In this document: positions 7,804-16,211 of the stretch, piece by piece
How the letters are laid out: each line of letters opens with the position of its first letter
How positions within the stretch are numbered: the stretch's first letter is position 1
Source of the DNA: Dokdonia sp.
GTDB taxonomy: Bacteria > Bacteroidota > Bacteroidia > Flavobacteriales > Flavobacteriaceae
Direction of reading: 5' to 3'
NCBI GenBank assembly: GCA_020628615.1
Contig: JAHDEV010000007.1
Span: forward strand, 1-41,725
DNA length: 41,725 bases
The notes under the pieces: model-generated
Databases searched by the model: none
What the model saw: the letters and a program-made list of their open reading frames with translations, nothing else
Told to the model about the DNA's origin: nothing
Translations under genes and position numbers: made by a program

Positions 7804-9036
7804 TTGAATCTAGAGTATTTTATAGCCAAACGCCTAAATGGCGGGACATCGTATAAAAGTAGTGCTTCCAGTACGATAATTAAAATTGCGATTGCAGCAA
7901 TCGCTATAGGTATGGTAATGATGCTTATCTCTATAGCTACGGGTGTAGGGCTGCAACGTGAGATTAGACAGAAGGTGTCTGCCTTTTCTGGTGATATACT
8001 CGTATCAAACTTTGATGGAAATAATAGTGAGGAGACCGTAAACCCTATTACTATTAATCAAGACTTTTACCCAAACTTTGATGCTGTACCAGAAGTAACA
8101 CACGTGCAAGCAATCACGACTAAGGCAGGAATGATACGCACTGCAGAGACCTTTGAAGGTGTGGTTTACAAAGGTGTGGGTGATGATTATGACTGGTCTC
8201 GCATAGAAGATTATATCATAGAAGGCCGCAAGCCAGAGCTCACGGGTGACCTCAATAATGAAATCTTAATAAGTACCTATCTTGCAAAACGTTTAGGTTT
8301 TACTGTAGGGGATAAAGCGGTAATACACTTTGTAAATAAAGAAAACACACGCTTTAGATCACGATCACTTGATATTGTAGGACTTTATGAAAGTGCTTAT
8401 CAAGAGTTTGATAAGATTTACATTATAGGAGACCGCCGCCATCTTACTTTTATAAATAAATGGAAAAAAGACGAGGTAGGGGCGTTTGAGGTTTTTGTAG
8501 ATGATTTTGATAATATAGAGCGAGTTAATAATGAAGTGTATGAAAACTCTGGCTCTATGCTTAGATCCATATCTATCATACAGCGCAACTATAATATCTT
8601 TGAGTGGATCAAGTTATTTGACTTTAATATAATGCTCATTATCATTGTAATGATTCTCATAGCAGGTATAAATATTGCTGTGGCACTTCTTGTACTTGTA
8701 CTTGAGCGCACACGTATGATAGGTATTCTTAAAGCACTGGGCAGCACAGACTGGAATGTGCGTAAGATATTTATCTACAATGCAATGTATCTTATAGGTC
8801 TGGGACTCTTCTGGGGTAACCTTATAGGTCTAGGAATTTTATTTGCTCAGAAGTATTTTGGGTTTATAAAACTAGATCCATCTACTTATTATGTAAGTGA
8901 GGCGCCTGTACTCATAAACGTGTGGCATATTGTATCTCTTAACTTGGGAGTCTTTACAATTTGTGTACTTGTACTCCTTATACCATCTTATATCATCACA
9001 AAAATTAGCCCCGTGAGAGCTATAAGATTTGAGTAG
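7804..9036 (+). CDS. ABC transporter permease, FtsX/LolC-LolE type
   Basis: 410 residues starting at TTG. That start is supported because MNLEYFIAKRL is the standard N-terminus of this family in flavobacteria and there is no ATG upstream before an in-frame stop. One membrane segment lies near residues 22-45. A large extracytoplasmic MacB-like domain follows (about 50-265). Three C-terminal segments start with FNIMLIIIVMILIAGINIAVALLVLVLERTRMIG... and carry the conserved GILKALGS cytoplasmic motif. This fits lipoprotein-releasing (LolCE-like) permeases. No ATPase subunit is adjacent. It converges on the M1 peptidase gene with only seven bases between. Confidence 0.85.
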   Translation: MNLEYFIAKRLNGGTSYKSSASSTIIKIAIAAIAIGMVMMLISIATGVGLQREIRQKVSAFSGDILVSNFDGNNSEETVNPITINQDFYPNFDAVPEVTHVQAITTKAGMIRTAETFEGVVYKGVGDDYDWSRIEDYIIEGRKPELTGDLNNEILISTYLAKRLGFTVGDKAVIHFVNKENTRFRSRSLDIVGLYESAYQEFDKIYIIGDRRHLTFINKWKKDEVGAFEVFVDDFDNIERVNNEVYENSGSMLRSISIIQRNYNIFEWIKLFDFNIMLIIIVMILIAGINIAVALLVLVLERTRMIGILKALGSTDWNVRKIFIYNAMYLIGLGLFWGNLIGLGILFAQKYFGFIKLDPSTYYVSEAPVLINVWHIVSLNLGVFTICVLVLLIPSYIITKISPVRAIRFE

Positions 9037-9047
9037 GTATTACCTAC
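9033..9047. repeat. Small palindrome spanning two convergent stop codons
   Basis: GTAGGTA-T-TACCTAC is a perfect inverted repeat. It contains the TAG stop of the permease (9034-9036) and, on the other strand, the TAG stop of the M1 peptidase (9046-9044). There is no T-run, so I do not call it a terminator. Confidence 0.7.
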
Positions 9048-10663
9048 ATCTTTCTTATATCTACATACATATTACGATCTATTTGTACGGTGCTAGTTCC
9101 TTTAGGTATATCTATGCACTGCCATATATCTGTAGGTTCAAGCCATATGTACTCCTCATTAATCTTAATACGTAAGGGCATTGTAAAACCTTGTATGGTA
9201 TTATTAAATCTATAGTGCATTTCTTTTTTATCGATTTTATACTCAAATGTTGGGATATCTTTTTCTCTGAGATATTGATTAAAGAAGGGTGTTAAGTCAA
9301 GATTTAGCGCATTTGCAATATAATTTTCTACAGCAGTGGTGGTTGTTGTTTGGTGATAAAATTCTTTGCTTAAGCCTCGCAGTGTTGCTCGCCATAAATC
9401 ATCATCTTGTGCTATGGTACGTAAGGTGAGGAGTATGTTTGCACCTTTGTAGTACATATCACCGCTTCCTTCCTTATCCACATTATAGGTGCCTATTATA
9501 GGTCTATCATTACGTATTTTATCACGAGTACCTATAGTATAAGTTGCTGCAGTTTCTTTCCCAAAGTGGTAATCGAGATATAGATTTTCAGAATATGAGG
9601 TAAAGCCTTCGTGTATCCACATATCTGCCACGTCTTTATTTGTAATATTATTTGCAAACCACTCGTGACCAGCCTCGTGAATGATGATAAAATCAAATTT
9701 TAATCCCTCACCTGTACCAGAGAGATCTCTACCTAGGTATCCATTTTTAAATCTATTACCATAGGTTACAGAACTTTGATGTTCCATCCCAAGGTAAGGT
9801 GCTTGCACGAGTTTAAAACTATCCTCATAAAACGGGTAAGGACCAAACCAGTGTTCAAAAGCCTCCATCATCATAGGGGCTTGTTTAAACTGCTCTCGAG
9901 CCTTCTCTTCATCCTCCTTGAGAACCCAGTAGCTCATATCTAGAGGGCCTTTCTCCCCTTTATAAACCTCAGAGAAGTTTACATAATCGCCAATGTTTAA
10001 GTTTACACCGTAGTTATTTATTGGGTTTTTTACTGTCCAGTGGTATGTTTTTGTAGTCGCGTCTGTATCTATGTGTACAAGTCTTCCGTTTGAGACGTCT
10101 ATGAGATCTTTAGGCACGGTAACGTGCATATCAAGACTGTCTACCTCGTCTGCCGGGTGGTCTCTGTTAGGCCACCATACACTTGAGCCTATGCCTTGAT
10201 TTGAACTAGCGATAAAATGTTTTCCGTTGCTATCTTTTTTCCAGGTGATACCACCATCCCACGGCGGATTTTTTGCAATTCTAGGTTTGCCTTCAAAACT
10301 TAGCGAGATCTTCTTAAGCTCACCCTCACGCTGTGTATCTTCTAGTTGTATAAAATGCGCATTACCTTCTGATCGTACATCTAGCGAGTGTCCATCTTGC
10401 ATTACTGCAGTAAGCTCCATAGGTGCTTGTAGATCTATTTGTAACTCATTTGTGCCTTCATTAAGCACTTTGTAAGTCATAATATTAGTCCCTATAATTG
10501 TCTTTGACTCTGGCATCACCTCTACAGAAAGGTCGTAATGCACGAGGTCCCACCACGCTCTTTGTGGTGTGATACTACCACGTAAGCTGTCTTGACGAGT
10601 TATTTTTTGAGAGTATGAAGATAGGCTCGTGAGTATAAAGCCCAGTAAAAATAGGTAACGCAT
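9044..10663 (-). CDS. M1-family zinc metallopeptidase, exported
   Basis: 539 residues with a Sec signal peptide ending SSYSQ. The M1 landmarks are present: GMEHQSS near residue 295 (the GxMEN equivalent), HEAGH at 329-333 and WIHEGF with Glu352, giving HExxH-18-E zinc binding. The protein stops soon after the thermolysin-like domain, so it lacks the long C-terminal helical domain of larger aminopeptidase N enzymes. It probably trims peptides in the periplasm or at the cell surface. Another M1-family gene begins at 40188, so this genome has at least two. Confidence 0.92.
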   Translation of the reverse strand: MRYLFLLGFILTSLSSYSQKITRQDSLRGSITPQRAWWDLVHYDLSVEVMPESKTIIGTNIMTYKVLNEGTNELQIDLQAPMELTAVMQDGHSLDVRSEGNAHFIQLEDTQREGELKKISLSFEGKPRIAKNPPWDGGITWKKDSNGKHFIASSNQGIGSSVWWPNRDHPADEVDSLDMHVTVPKDLIDVSNGRLVHIDTDATTKTYHWTVKNPINNYGVNLNIGDYVNFSEVYKGEKGPLDMSYWVLKEDEEKAREQFKQAPMMMEAFEHWFGPYPFYEDSFKLVQAPYLGMEHQSSVTYGNRFKNGYLGRDLSGTGEGLKFDFIIIHEAGHEWFANNITNKDVADMWIHEGFTSYSENLYLDYHFGKETAATYTIGTRDKIRNDRPIIGTYNVDKEGSGDMYYKGANILLTLRTIAQDDDLWRATLRGLSKEFYHQTTTTTAVENYIANALNLDLTPFFNQYLREKDIPTFEYKIDKKEMHYRFNNTIQGFTMPLRIKINEEYIWLEPTDIWQCIDIPKGTSTVQIDRNMYVDIRKM

Positions 10664-10708
10664 TAATCTGGTTTAATTTATTGTGTAAGGTATGCTAGTA
10701 GAGGTTTC

Positions 10709-11248
10709 TTAAAATGCAATAAGCGAGTATCCATTCATTTGTGACTGGCTTAAAACGGTCATTGCAGAGAGGGCTACATCTACTATTTCCAATCTTCGTG
10801 CCGAAGTAATGTTGCGTGATCCCGCCGTTTGCCCGCAGAGTATAAGTTCTACTCCTGCATCGCTTAGTGCCTCTAGAAGTGCAATATTGGGATTATCTAC
10901 CCCATATTTTTCTTTATAAAGTTTATTTGTAAGTACGCCATATGCCGCCTTACCGTGTATTGCTGCACGTATGTGCATATTCTCCTTAGGGACACCTGCT
11001 TTATCGTGCATATTTAAAAAGCGAGCCATCGTCTCTATGTATGGATTTCTTACGCTAGGGTCTTCTGGGGCTTTTACCACATCAAAAACAATATAAAATT
11101 GTGCTTCAGTATCGGTTTTAAAATCTGGCTCTGGTACGGCAAAAGTTTTTCCAAAATCTTTGATGAGGTTACCAGGTTGTGATGAGGGTTGTTGTGAGTA
11201 CGCTTTCGCGAAAGCGAAACATAAAGCAATAAGAAGCAAATTTTTCAT
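10709..11248 (-). CDS. Exported DsrE-family protein
   Basis: 179 residues from the ATG at 11248. A frame-open upstream ATG at 11320 exists, but starting at 11248 gives a clean signal peptide: basic MKN, hydrophobic core, then AFAKAYSQ. The mature part reads as a DsrE/DsrF fold: FYIVFDVVKAP, then an alternation of strand and helix, then LILCGQTAG with Cys138. That Cys is in the position used for sulfur transfer in DsrE proteins. The exported location is unusual for a sulfur relay, so its job is open. The palindrome (11201-11216) supplies residues 12-16 of the signal peptide. Confidence 0.78.
   Translation of the reverse strand: MKNLLLIALCFAFAKAYSQQPSSQPGNLIKDFGKTFAVPEPDFKTDTEAQFYIVFDVVKAPEDPSVRNPYIETMARFLNMHDKAGVPKENMHIRAAIHGKAAYGVLTNKLYKEKYGVDNPNIALLEALSDAGVELILCGQTAGSRNITSARRLEIVDVALSAMTVLSQSQMNGYSLIAF
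11201..11216. repeat. 16-bp palindrome, copy 4 (in DsrE-like signal peptide)
   Basis: Perfect copy, read as F-AFAKA-Y within the signal peptide; A-K-A fits the A-x-A rule for signal peptidase I. Confidence 0.97.
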
Positions 11249-11349
11249 AAAAGTAAAAGTAGTTTTAAGTAATGTAGTGCGCATTATGTAATGTGCATAA
11301 AGAAAAAGAAAACCAGTCAAAAAACCTTATCTGGAGGTAATAATATCAT

Positions 11350-12645
11350 CTAGCTTGCTTGCACTTCACTTGCCACCTTATTTAAAATAGCAAGATCTGA
11401 CTCGTTTTTAATAAATTGGTTTGCATCATCTATGATGAGTTGTACTTGGTTGATAATAGCCTCTGTATACTCATCCTTTAACGCATCAGATGTACTTAGG
11501 TATCTCAAGCTTTGCAACATTTTGTGTAGCATAATAAAGTCTTCTTTGCAATACTGCCTTAGGGATGCAAAAATAAAATAGAGGACTTCTTCAAAGTTTA
11601 TGGTGCGTAGTGATACAAGGGCATTACCATCTTTATCTGTCACAAAGCTGTTATCTCTCTTTTGCATACGTAATACAAATAGCTCGGTAAGGTAGTCTAA
11701 ACAAGTAATTGCCGTGCCGGGGTCATTTATACCCGGGCTCATTGCTTTTACAGCAATCTCTGTAAGTTGTTTAAATCCTAGGATATAATTATTTTTTACA
11801 ATCTCAGATCTAGAAAATCCAAAACAAGAGCGTAGCGCCTCAATAGCCTCCTCATCAAGATCCTTATTTACACGTACAATTTTTGTACTATCTAGTACAA
11901 AAGAACCTTTAGGAACTAAAAGTGAAACTTTACAAGAGTGCTCATTGCAAAAATCTACAAGGGAATCTAATGCAATATCATTAAGATGTCCCGAGAATTT
12001 AGTAGTATAACCTTGCCAAGAGTCACTGTCGTTAAAAACGGCTACTCCTTTTGGGTCACTCTCTGTGTCTATAAGTTGCTGGATGCGATGCCGTGATACA
12101 TTGTAAATACGATCTATAATATTGTTAATCTGTATAGCTTGAGATATAGAGTGTATAAAGTATATAAAAGCTGCAAGCACGTGTATGCTCAATACAATCC
12201 CTATAAGTACTGCAAAGCCTGGTAGTTGCGTTTTAGACTGTTCTGGCTCAATACTAAGTAAGATAATGATACAATAAATAATGACAGCAATATAAAAGCC
12301 TAGTACCACCTGGTGACGTTTATTTGCAATAAGTCCTGGTAGTATGCGTGGTGAATAATTACTAGACGCCTGGTTGAGTATGAGCATAACCATAGAAAAA
12401 CTAAAAACCATCAGGCTAAAAATACCTCCTATAAAGGTACTAAGAAGCGTGCGAGCCGTATCTGCATCATTAATCACAAGAGCCGGTACAGTGTCTATAA
12501 GATACTTTGAGATGCCTTGTTGCTCTGCATAAGACATTAAGAATCCTAAGGCTAGCCCCATAAAGGCAATAAGGCTAGGGTAGAAAGCTACATTGCCGGT
12601 GATCCGGCTATATAAAAGCTCTAGTTTTGTGTACAGTTTATTCAT
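11350..12645 (-). CDS. DUF2254 integral membrane protein
   Basis: 431 residues. Four hydrophobic segments fill the N-terminal half: SLIAFMGLALGFLMSY, TFIGGIFSLMVFSFSMVMLIL, VVLGFYIAVIIYCIIILLSI and LIGIVLSIHVLAAFIYFIH. The conserved NQASSNYSPRILPGL after the second segment and the later MSPGINDPGTA are hallmarks of DUF2254. The C-terminal half is soluble and probably cytoplasmic. No function is established for this family. No clear promoter was found in the gap upstream. Confidence 0.88.
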   Translation of the reverse strand: MNKLYTKLELLYSRITGNVAFYPSLIAFMGLALGFLMSYAEQQGISKYLIDTVPALVINDADTARTLLSTFIGGIFSLMVFSFSMVMLILNQASSNYSPRILPGLIANKRHQVVLGFYIAVIIYCIIILLSIEPEQSKTQLPGFAVLIGIVLSIHVLAAFIYFIHSISQAIQINNIIDRIYNVSRHRIQQLIDTESDPKGVAVFNDSDSWQGYTTKFSGHLNDIALDSLVDFCNEHSCKVSLLVPKGSFVLDSTKIVRVNKDLDEEAIEALRSCFGFSRSEIVKNNYILGFKQLTEIAVKAMSPGINDPGTAITCLDYLTELFVLRMQKRDNSFVTDKDGNALVSLRTINFEEVLYFIFASLRQYCKEDFIMLHKMLQSLRYLSTSDALKDEYTEAIINQVQLIIDDANQFIKNESDLAILNKVASEVQAS

Positions 12646-13017
12646 AAGCTACAATTTCCGTAAAAAACTTTGGGATAGCACTGCTTTTAGAATTACGTTA
12701 ACAACGAGGAAGGGTTGTTTTTACGCTTTCGCGAAAGCGGACTCATATCAATTACCTTATAAGTTTATGAACTAATTTATAGAAGGATTTAAATCAGAAC
12801 TACGTTAACCTCCTTCCTACGGTGCTTTATGTATTTGTACATCAATAAGTTTGCTACGTGATTAACTTGTAGATGGATTACGTGTATTTGTTATTTTAAC
12901 AATTTTTAATATCGGGCGTTAATTGTATGGTAAAAAGAATATTTTAGCAGAAGCAATTAAAATAAAATCCAATTCTTTGCATTAGACGTATAACCAATAA
13001 AAATTAAACTAAATATT
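12646..13017. other. 372-base intergenic region between divergent genes
   Basis: A-T rich. It holds one palindrome copy (12724-12739) and a weak hairpin AACAAC/GTTGTT (12700-12719) ahead of it. TACGTTAAC occurs twice in direct orientation (12694-12702 and 12801-12809), followed by GAGGAAGG in the first and its near-complement CTCCTTCCT in the second. TAAGTTTG (12846-12853) is an exact -7 match for the rightward gene but would give a long leader of about 160 bases. I see no credible small gene here. Confidence 0.5.
12724..12739. repeat. 16-bp palindrome, copy 5 (intergenic)
   Basis: Perfect copy, preceded by TTGTTTTTA. Confidence 0.97.
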
Positions 13018-13899
13018 ATGGACAACGAAAAAAGTGGAAACGGTATTAAGATCATTGCAGGGATTCTTGCAGTACTTTTAGTCGTTGCTGGTGCCTTTGC
13101 AGTAAAACTGTATAACCAAGAAAAAGATACAAAGAGCCAACTTACAAAAGAGAAAAACGTTGTGCTTGCAGATCTTAAAGAGATGGTAAGTAAGTATGAT
13201 GTGGTTATAGAAGAAAATAATCTGAAGGACACAGAGCTTAACGATGCTCGTGACAGAATACAAGGACTCATTGCAGACATAAATGCAAAAGATGCGACCA
13301 TTGCTAGCCTTGGTAAGTACAGAGCAGAGGTTTTTAAACTACGTAACGAGCGCGATTTCTTATTTGCTCAAAACGACTCACTACGCGGTAGTAACCAGAT
13401 GCTAGCTATGCGCATAGATAGTACCACTTACGAGCTAGAAGTACAGCGCGGTGTAGGAGATTCTTTATCACTAGAAAATCAAGCACTAGCAGAGCGTGTA
13501 ACTCTAGGATCTGCACTAGCGGCAAACAAGCTGCGTGCTACAGGTGTCATAGAGCGCTCTTCTGGAAAGCTTATAGAAAACTCAAATAATAGACGTGTAG
13601 ATAAACTACGTGCGTGTTATACAGTACCACAAAATCGTCTAGCCGAAGCTGGTGACCGTATGCTTTATGTACAGGTTGTAGACCCAGAAGGAAACACGCT
13701 AGGTGATAACAAGCAAGTAGCCTTTGATGGGACAGTTGTTACATACAGTACAATCTCTAAGTTTTATTATGAGAATACAGCGCTAGATATTTGTGAGAAT
13801 ATAGGGAAGACCACAAAGTTTTTTCCAGAGGGAACTTATAAGGTCTTTGTGTATGATAAAGGGTCACTTCTTGCACAGACATCTTTTAGTCTAAAGTAA
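13018..13899 (+). CDS. Membrane-anchored coiled-coil protein of unknown function
   Basis: 293 residues. A short cytoplasmic N-terminus (MDNEKSGNGIK) is followed by one membrane segment (about residues 11-32). A long heptad-rich region from about 35 to 175 (EKNVVLADLKEMVSKYD, LGKYRAEVFKLRNERDFLFAQNDSL) should form a coiled coil in the periplasm. The C-terminal 110 residues form a globular beta-rich domain (MLYVQVVDPEGNTLG, YKVFVYDKGSLLAQTSFSLK). I recognise no named family. The arrangement suggests an envelope structural or scaffold role. It is monocistronic, ended by a strong terminator. Confidence 0.85.
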   Translation: MDNEKSGNGIKIIAGILAVLLVVAGAFAVKLYNQEKDTKSQLTKEKNVVLADLKEMVSKYDVVIEENNLKDTELNDARDRIQGLIADINAKDATIASLGKYRAEVFKLRNERDFLFAQNDSLRGSNQMLAMRIDSTTYELEVQRGVGDSLSLENQALAERVTLGSALAANKLRATGVIERSSGKLIENSNNRRVDKLRACYTVPQNRLAEAGDRMLYVQVVDPEGNTLGDNKQVAFDGTVVTYSTISKFYYENTALDICENIGKTTKFFPEGTYKVFVYDKGSLLAQTSFSLK

Positions 13900-13926
13900 A
13901 AGAGATTATAGTTAAAATAACATTAC

Positions 13927-13964
13927 ACCGCTCTAAGATACCCATCTTAGAGCGGTATTTTTTT
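13927..13964 (+). terminator. Intrinsic terminator after the coiled-coil gene
   Basis: A perfect 13-bp stem ACCGCTCTAAGAT/ATCTTAGAGCGGT with loop ACCC (13927-13956) is followed by ATTTTTTT. The T-run runs to the stop codon of the convergent gene. The opposite direction lacks a T-run, so it acts mainly rightward. Confidence 0.9.
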
Positions 13965-14754
13965 ATTCTACAGTAGGGTACCAGTCTAGCTGGGCTACAT
14001 TTATATTACTGTCACCTTTATTTACTAGTTCTTTAAATTTTGAAACGTCGCTTAAGCCTTCTGTACCTCTATAATGATAAGGAAATACGGTCTCTGGTTT
14101 AAAATCTAATACAGCGCTCGCAGCACTCTCTACCGTCATTGTGTATGGCAAGTTCATACATACAAAAGCGATATCTATATCTGCTAGATTGCGCATTTCT
14201 GGTATGTCTTCTGTATCTCCAGAGATGTAAACTCGCTTATCATCTTTTTCAATTACATAGCCATTTCCTCTGCCTTTTGAGTGAAATTTAAGTGCCTCCT
14301 CTCTAAGGTTGTACATAGGGATTGCAGTGATGTCAAAACCATTTTTCATTAATGAATTGTCATTACTAAGTACGGTTGTGATTTTTTGTAAATCTTCTGG
14401 GAGTTTATCTACAACTGCTTGTGGTGCAATAATCTTTGTAGATTCTGTTAGAATACCCTGTACAGTATTTACGTTTAAGTGATCACCGTGTATATCTGTA
14501 ATCAAGATAAGATCTGGCGCATCATAAAGATCAAAATTTTCTGGACCTCCTACGGGGTCAATATAAATAGCAGTATCATCCCATTTTAAAACCATAGTAG
14601 CGTGCGATACTGGGTAAATCTCAAAGTTACTTTTCTTTGTTATCTCCTCTTTTACAACCTCTGTAGCTATTTTGGTTTCGTTTGATGTGTTCTCTTTACA
14701 GCTTGTTATACATATGGTAAGGGCGGCTAAGAGTACAATGTTGTGTAATTTCAT
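13963..14754 (-). CDS. Metallo-beta-lactamase-fold hydrolase lipoprotein
   Basis: 263 residues. Lipoprotein signal with lipobox I-T-S-C (Cys19). The fold is recognisable from YIDPVGGP, LILITDIHGDHLN, YISGDTED and FPYHYRG, which supply the usual His/Asp metal ligands. In the core motif the first His is Asp87 (D87-x-H89-x-D91-H92), a variant seen in a subgroup related to UPF0173. The substrate is unknown. It is the last gene of the leftward hut operon, six bases after the GNAT gene. Confidence 0.85.
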   Translation of the reverse strand: MKLHNIVLLAALTICITSCKENTSNETKIATEVVKEEITKKSNFEIYPVSHATMVLKWDDTAIYIDPVGGPENFDLYDAPDLILITDIHGDHLNVNTVQGILTESTKIIAPQAVVDKLPEDLQKITTVLSNDNSLMKNGFDITAIPMYNLREEALKFHSKGRGNGYVIEKDDKRVYISGDTEDIPEMRNLADIDIAFVCMNLPYTMTVESAASAVLDFKPETVFPYHYRGTEGLSDVSKFKELVNKGDSNINVAQLDWYPTVE

Positions 14755-14760
14755 TTTCTG

Positions 14761-15228
14761 TTATTTATGGTTAATTATTTTTTCCATTTTTATGTTTGCG
14801 CGCTCGTATGACGCATTTTCTTCGACGGGAATCTCAATAAAGCCCCATTTTTTATAAATATGAATAGCGTTTTCTAAAATGGTGTTTGAGTAGAGTATGA
14901 GTTTTGATAGGTTTTCCGCTTTCGCGAAAGCGAGACAATGCTCCATTAATTTTTGACCTATTCCCAGACCTCTAGCTTGTGGAGATACTGCCATTTTTGT
15001 AAGTTCTAATACACCGTTTATTTGTGTGGGCATAAGCGCTACAGTGCCTACAATCTCATCATTGTGCTGGGCAAAAAATATGTATCCTCCTTTATTTATA
15101 ATGTAAGTTTCTGGCTTACTTAATACTTCTAAGTCATAAGGTTCTACATAAAAATAGGTCTCTAGCCATTCTATATTAAGATGCTTGAAGGCATCTTTAT
15201 GTTTTGTGTTATAGGGTATAATATTCAC
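14761..15228 (-). CDS. GNAT-family N-acetyltransferase
   Basis: 155 residues. The acetyl-CoA binding loop is clear (VSPQARGLGIGQKLM, R86-G-L-G-I-G91), preceded by LELTKMAV and followed by NAIHIYKKWGF, the standard GNAT C-terminal segment. The substrate cannot be told. It overlaps the end of hutG by 20 bases, so it is translated from the same message. A palindrome copy encodes AFAKA (residues 100-104) in the helix after the CoA loop. Confidence 0.9.
   Translation of the reverse strand: MNIIPYNTKHKDAFKHLNIEWLETYFYVEPYDLEVLSKPETYIINKGGYIFFAQHNDEIVGTVALMPTQINGVLELTKMAVSPQARGLGIGQKLMEHCLAFAKAENLSKLILYSNTILENAIHIYKKWGFIEIPVEENASYERANIKMEKIINHK
14917..14932. repeat. 16-bp palindrome, copy 6 (in GNAT gene)
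   Basis: Perfect copy, read as L-AFAKA-E in a predicted helix of the acetyltransferase. Confidence 0.97.
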
Positions 15229-16210
15229 GATGATTTCTTATAAAGTCTGTAACGAGGTAAGATAATGCTTTACCTACCTGTTGATAATTTTTCTTTGTTG
15301 GAGCGGCCTCACAAATGTGTAGGTAGCCACATTTATTATTTTTTGCAAGTTGTCCTAAAAAATACCGCATCATCTCTAAATTAAATCCAGAAGGCGTTTG
15401 TGCACTACTTGAGAAATTTGCAATACTATCTACATCTATCTCAATACCGAGTGTGTTGTCACTTAACTGGGAGATAGCAGTTTTAAAATTTTCTACCTGT
15501 TTACTTTCGAGTAGCATATCCTCCATATCAAAAGTGGTGATATGATTGCTAGTAGCTATCATATTATAAATATACTGTGGTGTGTAATTTTTATGTAACC
15601 CGAAGATACAATAGGTGTTAAGATATGAGTTCTCACTTTCTAGCGCATATGTAAAGCCATTACCACTATGTCTATACTCTGTTTTTCTTAAATCTGTATG
15701 CGCATCAAAATTGATAACATTTATAGCTTTTTGCAAAGCCGTTGCAGTACCTTTTATATTTCCGTAGGCATTATTATGACCGCCTCCTATCACTATGGGT
15801 ATTTTGCCCGCACTTACTATGCGGTTTACCACCGTTGCTACTTTACTATCTATTCTCGCTACAATATTACCTAGTGTTTCTGGATTCTCCTTATCTATAT
15901 CGTCTATATCTGGAGATACAGCAATATGACCTAATAGTAAGATATCGTTACCATTATTAAACTGATTGTCTTGAACGTTTACAAAAGCTTTTACAAAACT
16001 TCCCCAAGCTTTTGTCGCTCCAGGTTTACCGTAGTTTGCACGAACACCTATATCCTCACAAATTCCAAAAAGAACATAGGCGCAATTGTTATTTACAACG
16101 TCATCTAGGCTATCACATAGTTGCAAGGTTTCTCCTAGCTTGGTTTCACCAGCTCGAAGATGTGTGAATGGTTTAATATCACTTTCTGTTGCAATGTGTA
16201 GCTGTATCAT
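15209..16210 (-). CDS. hutG: Formimidoylglutamase (arginase/ureohydrolase family)
   Basis: 333 residues. The ureohydrolase metal-binding motifs are present: GGGHNN (His145), NFDAHTD (Asp169, His171, Asp173) and EIDVDS (Asp259, Asp261), which bind two manganese ions. Together with the adjacent hutI this points to hydrolysis of N-formimidoyl-L-glutamate to glutamate and formamide, the last step of histidine breakdown. The first motif has GGGHNN in place of the arginase GGDHS, as in formimidoylglutamases. One base separates it from the upstream gene. Confidence 0.88.
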   Translation of the reverse strand: MIQLHIATESDIKPFTHLRAGETKLGETLQLCDSLDDVVNNNCAYVLFGICEDIGVRANYGKPGATKAWGSFVKAFVNVQDNQFNNGNDILLLGHIAVSPDIDDIDKENPETLGNIVARIDSKVATVVNRIVSAGKIPIVIGGGHNNAYGNIKGTATALQKAINVINFDAHTDLRKTEYRHSGNGFTYALESENSYLNTYCIFGLHKNYTPQYIYNMIATSNHITTFDMEDMLLESKQVENFKTAISQLSDNTLGIEIDVDSIANFSSSAQTPSGFNLEMMRYFLGQLAKNNKCGYLHICEAAPTKKNYQQVGKALSYLVTDFIRNHREYYTL

Positions 16211-16211
16211 A

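Noticed and set aside
11249-11320. A longer start for the DsrE-like gene at 11320
   Set aside because: It would place the signal peptide in the middle of the N-terminal region; the ATG at 11248 gives a normal signal peptide.
12700-12721. AACAAC/GTTGTT plus T-run as a terminator
   Set aside because: The six-base A-T-rich stem is weak, and it lies upstream of both divergent genes, where no transcript needs ending.
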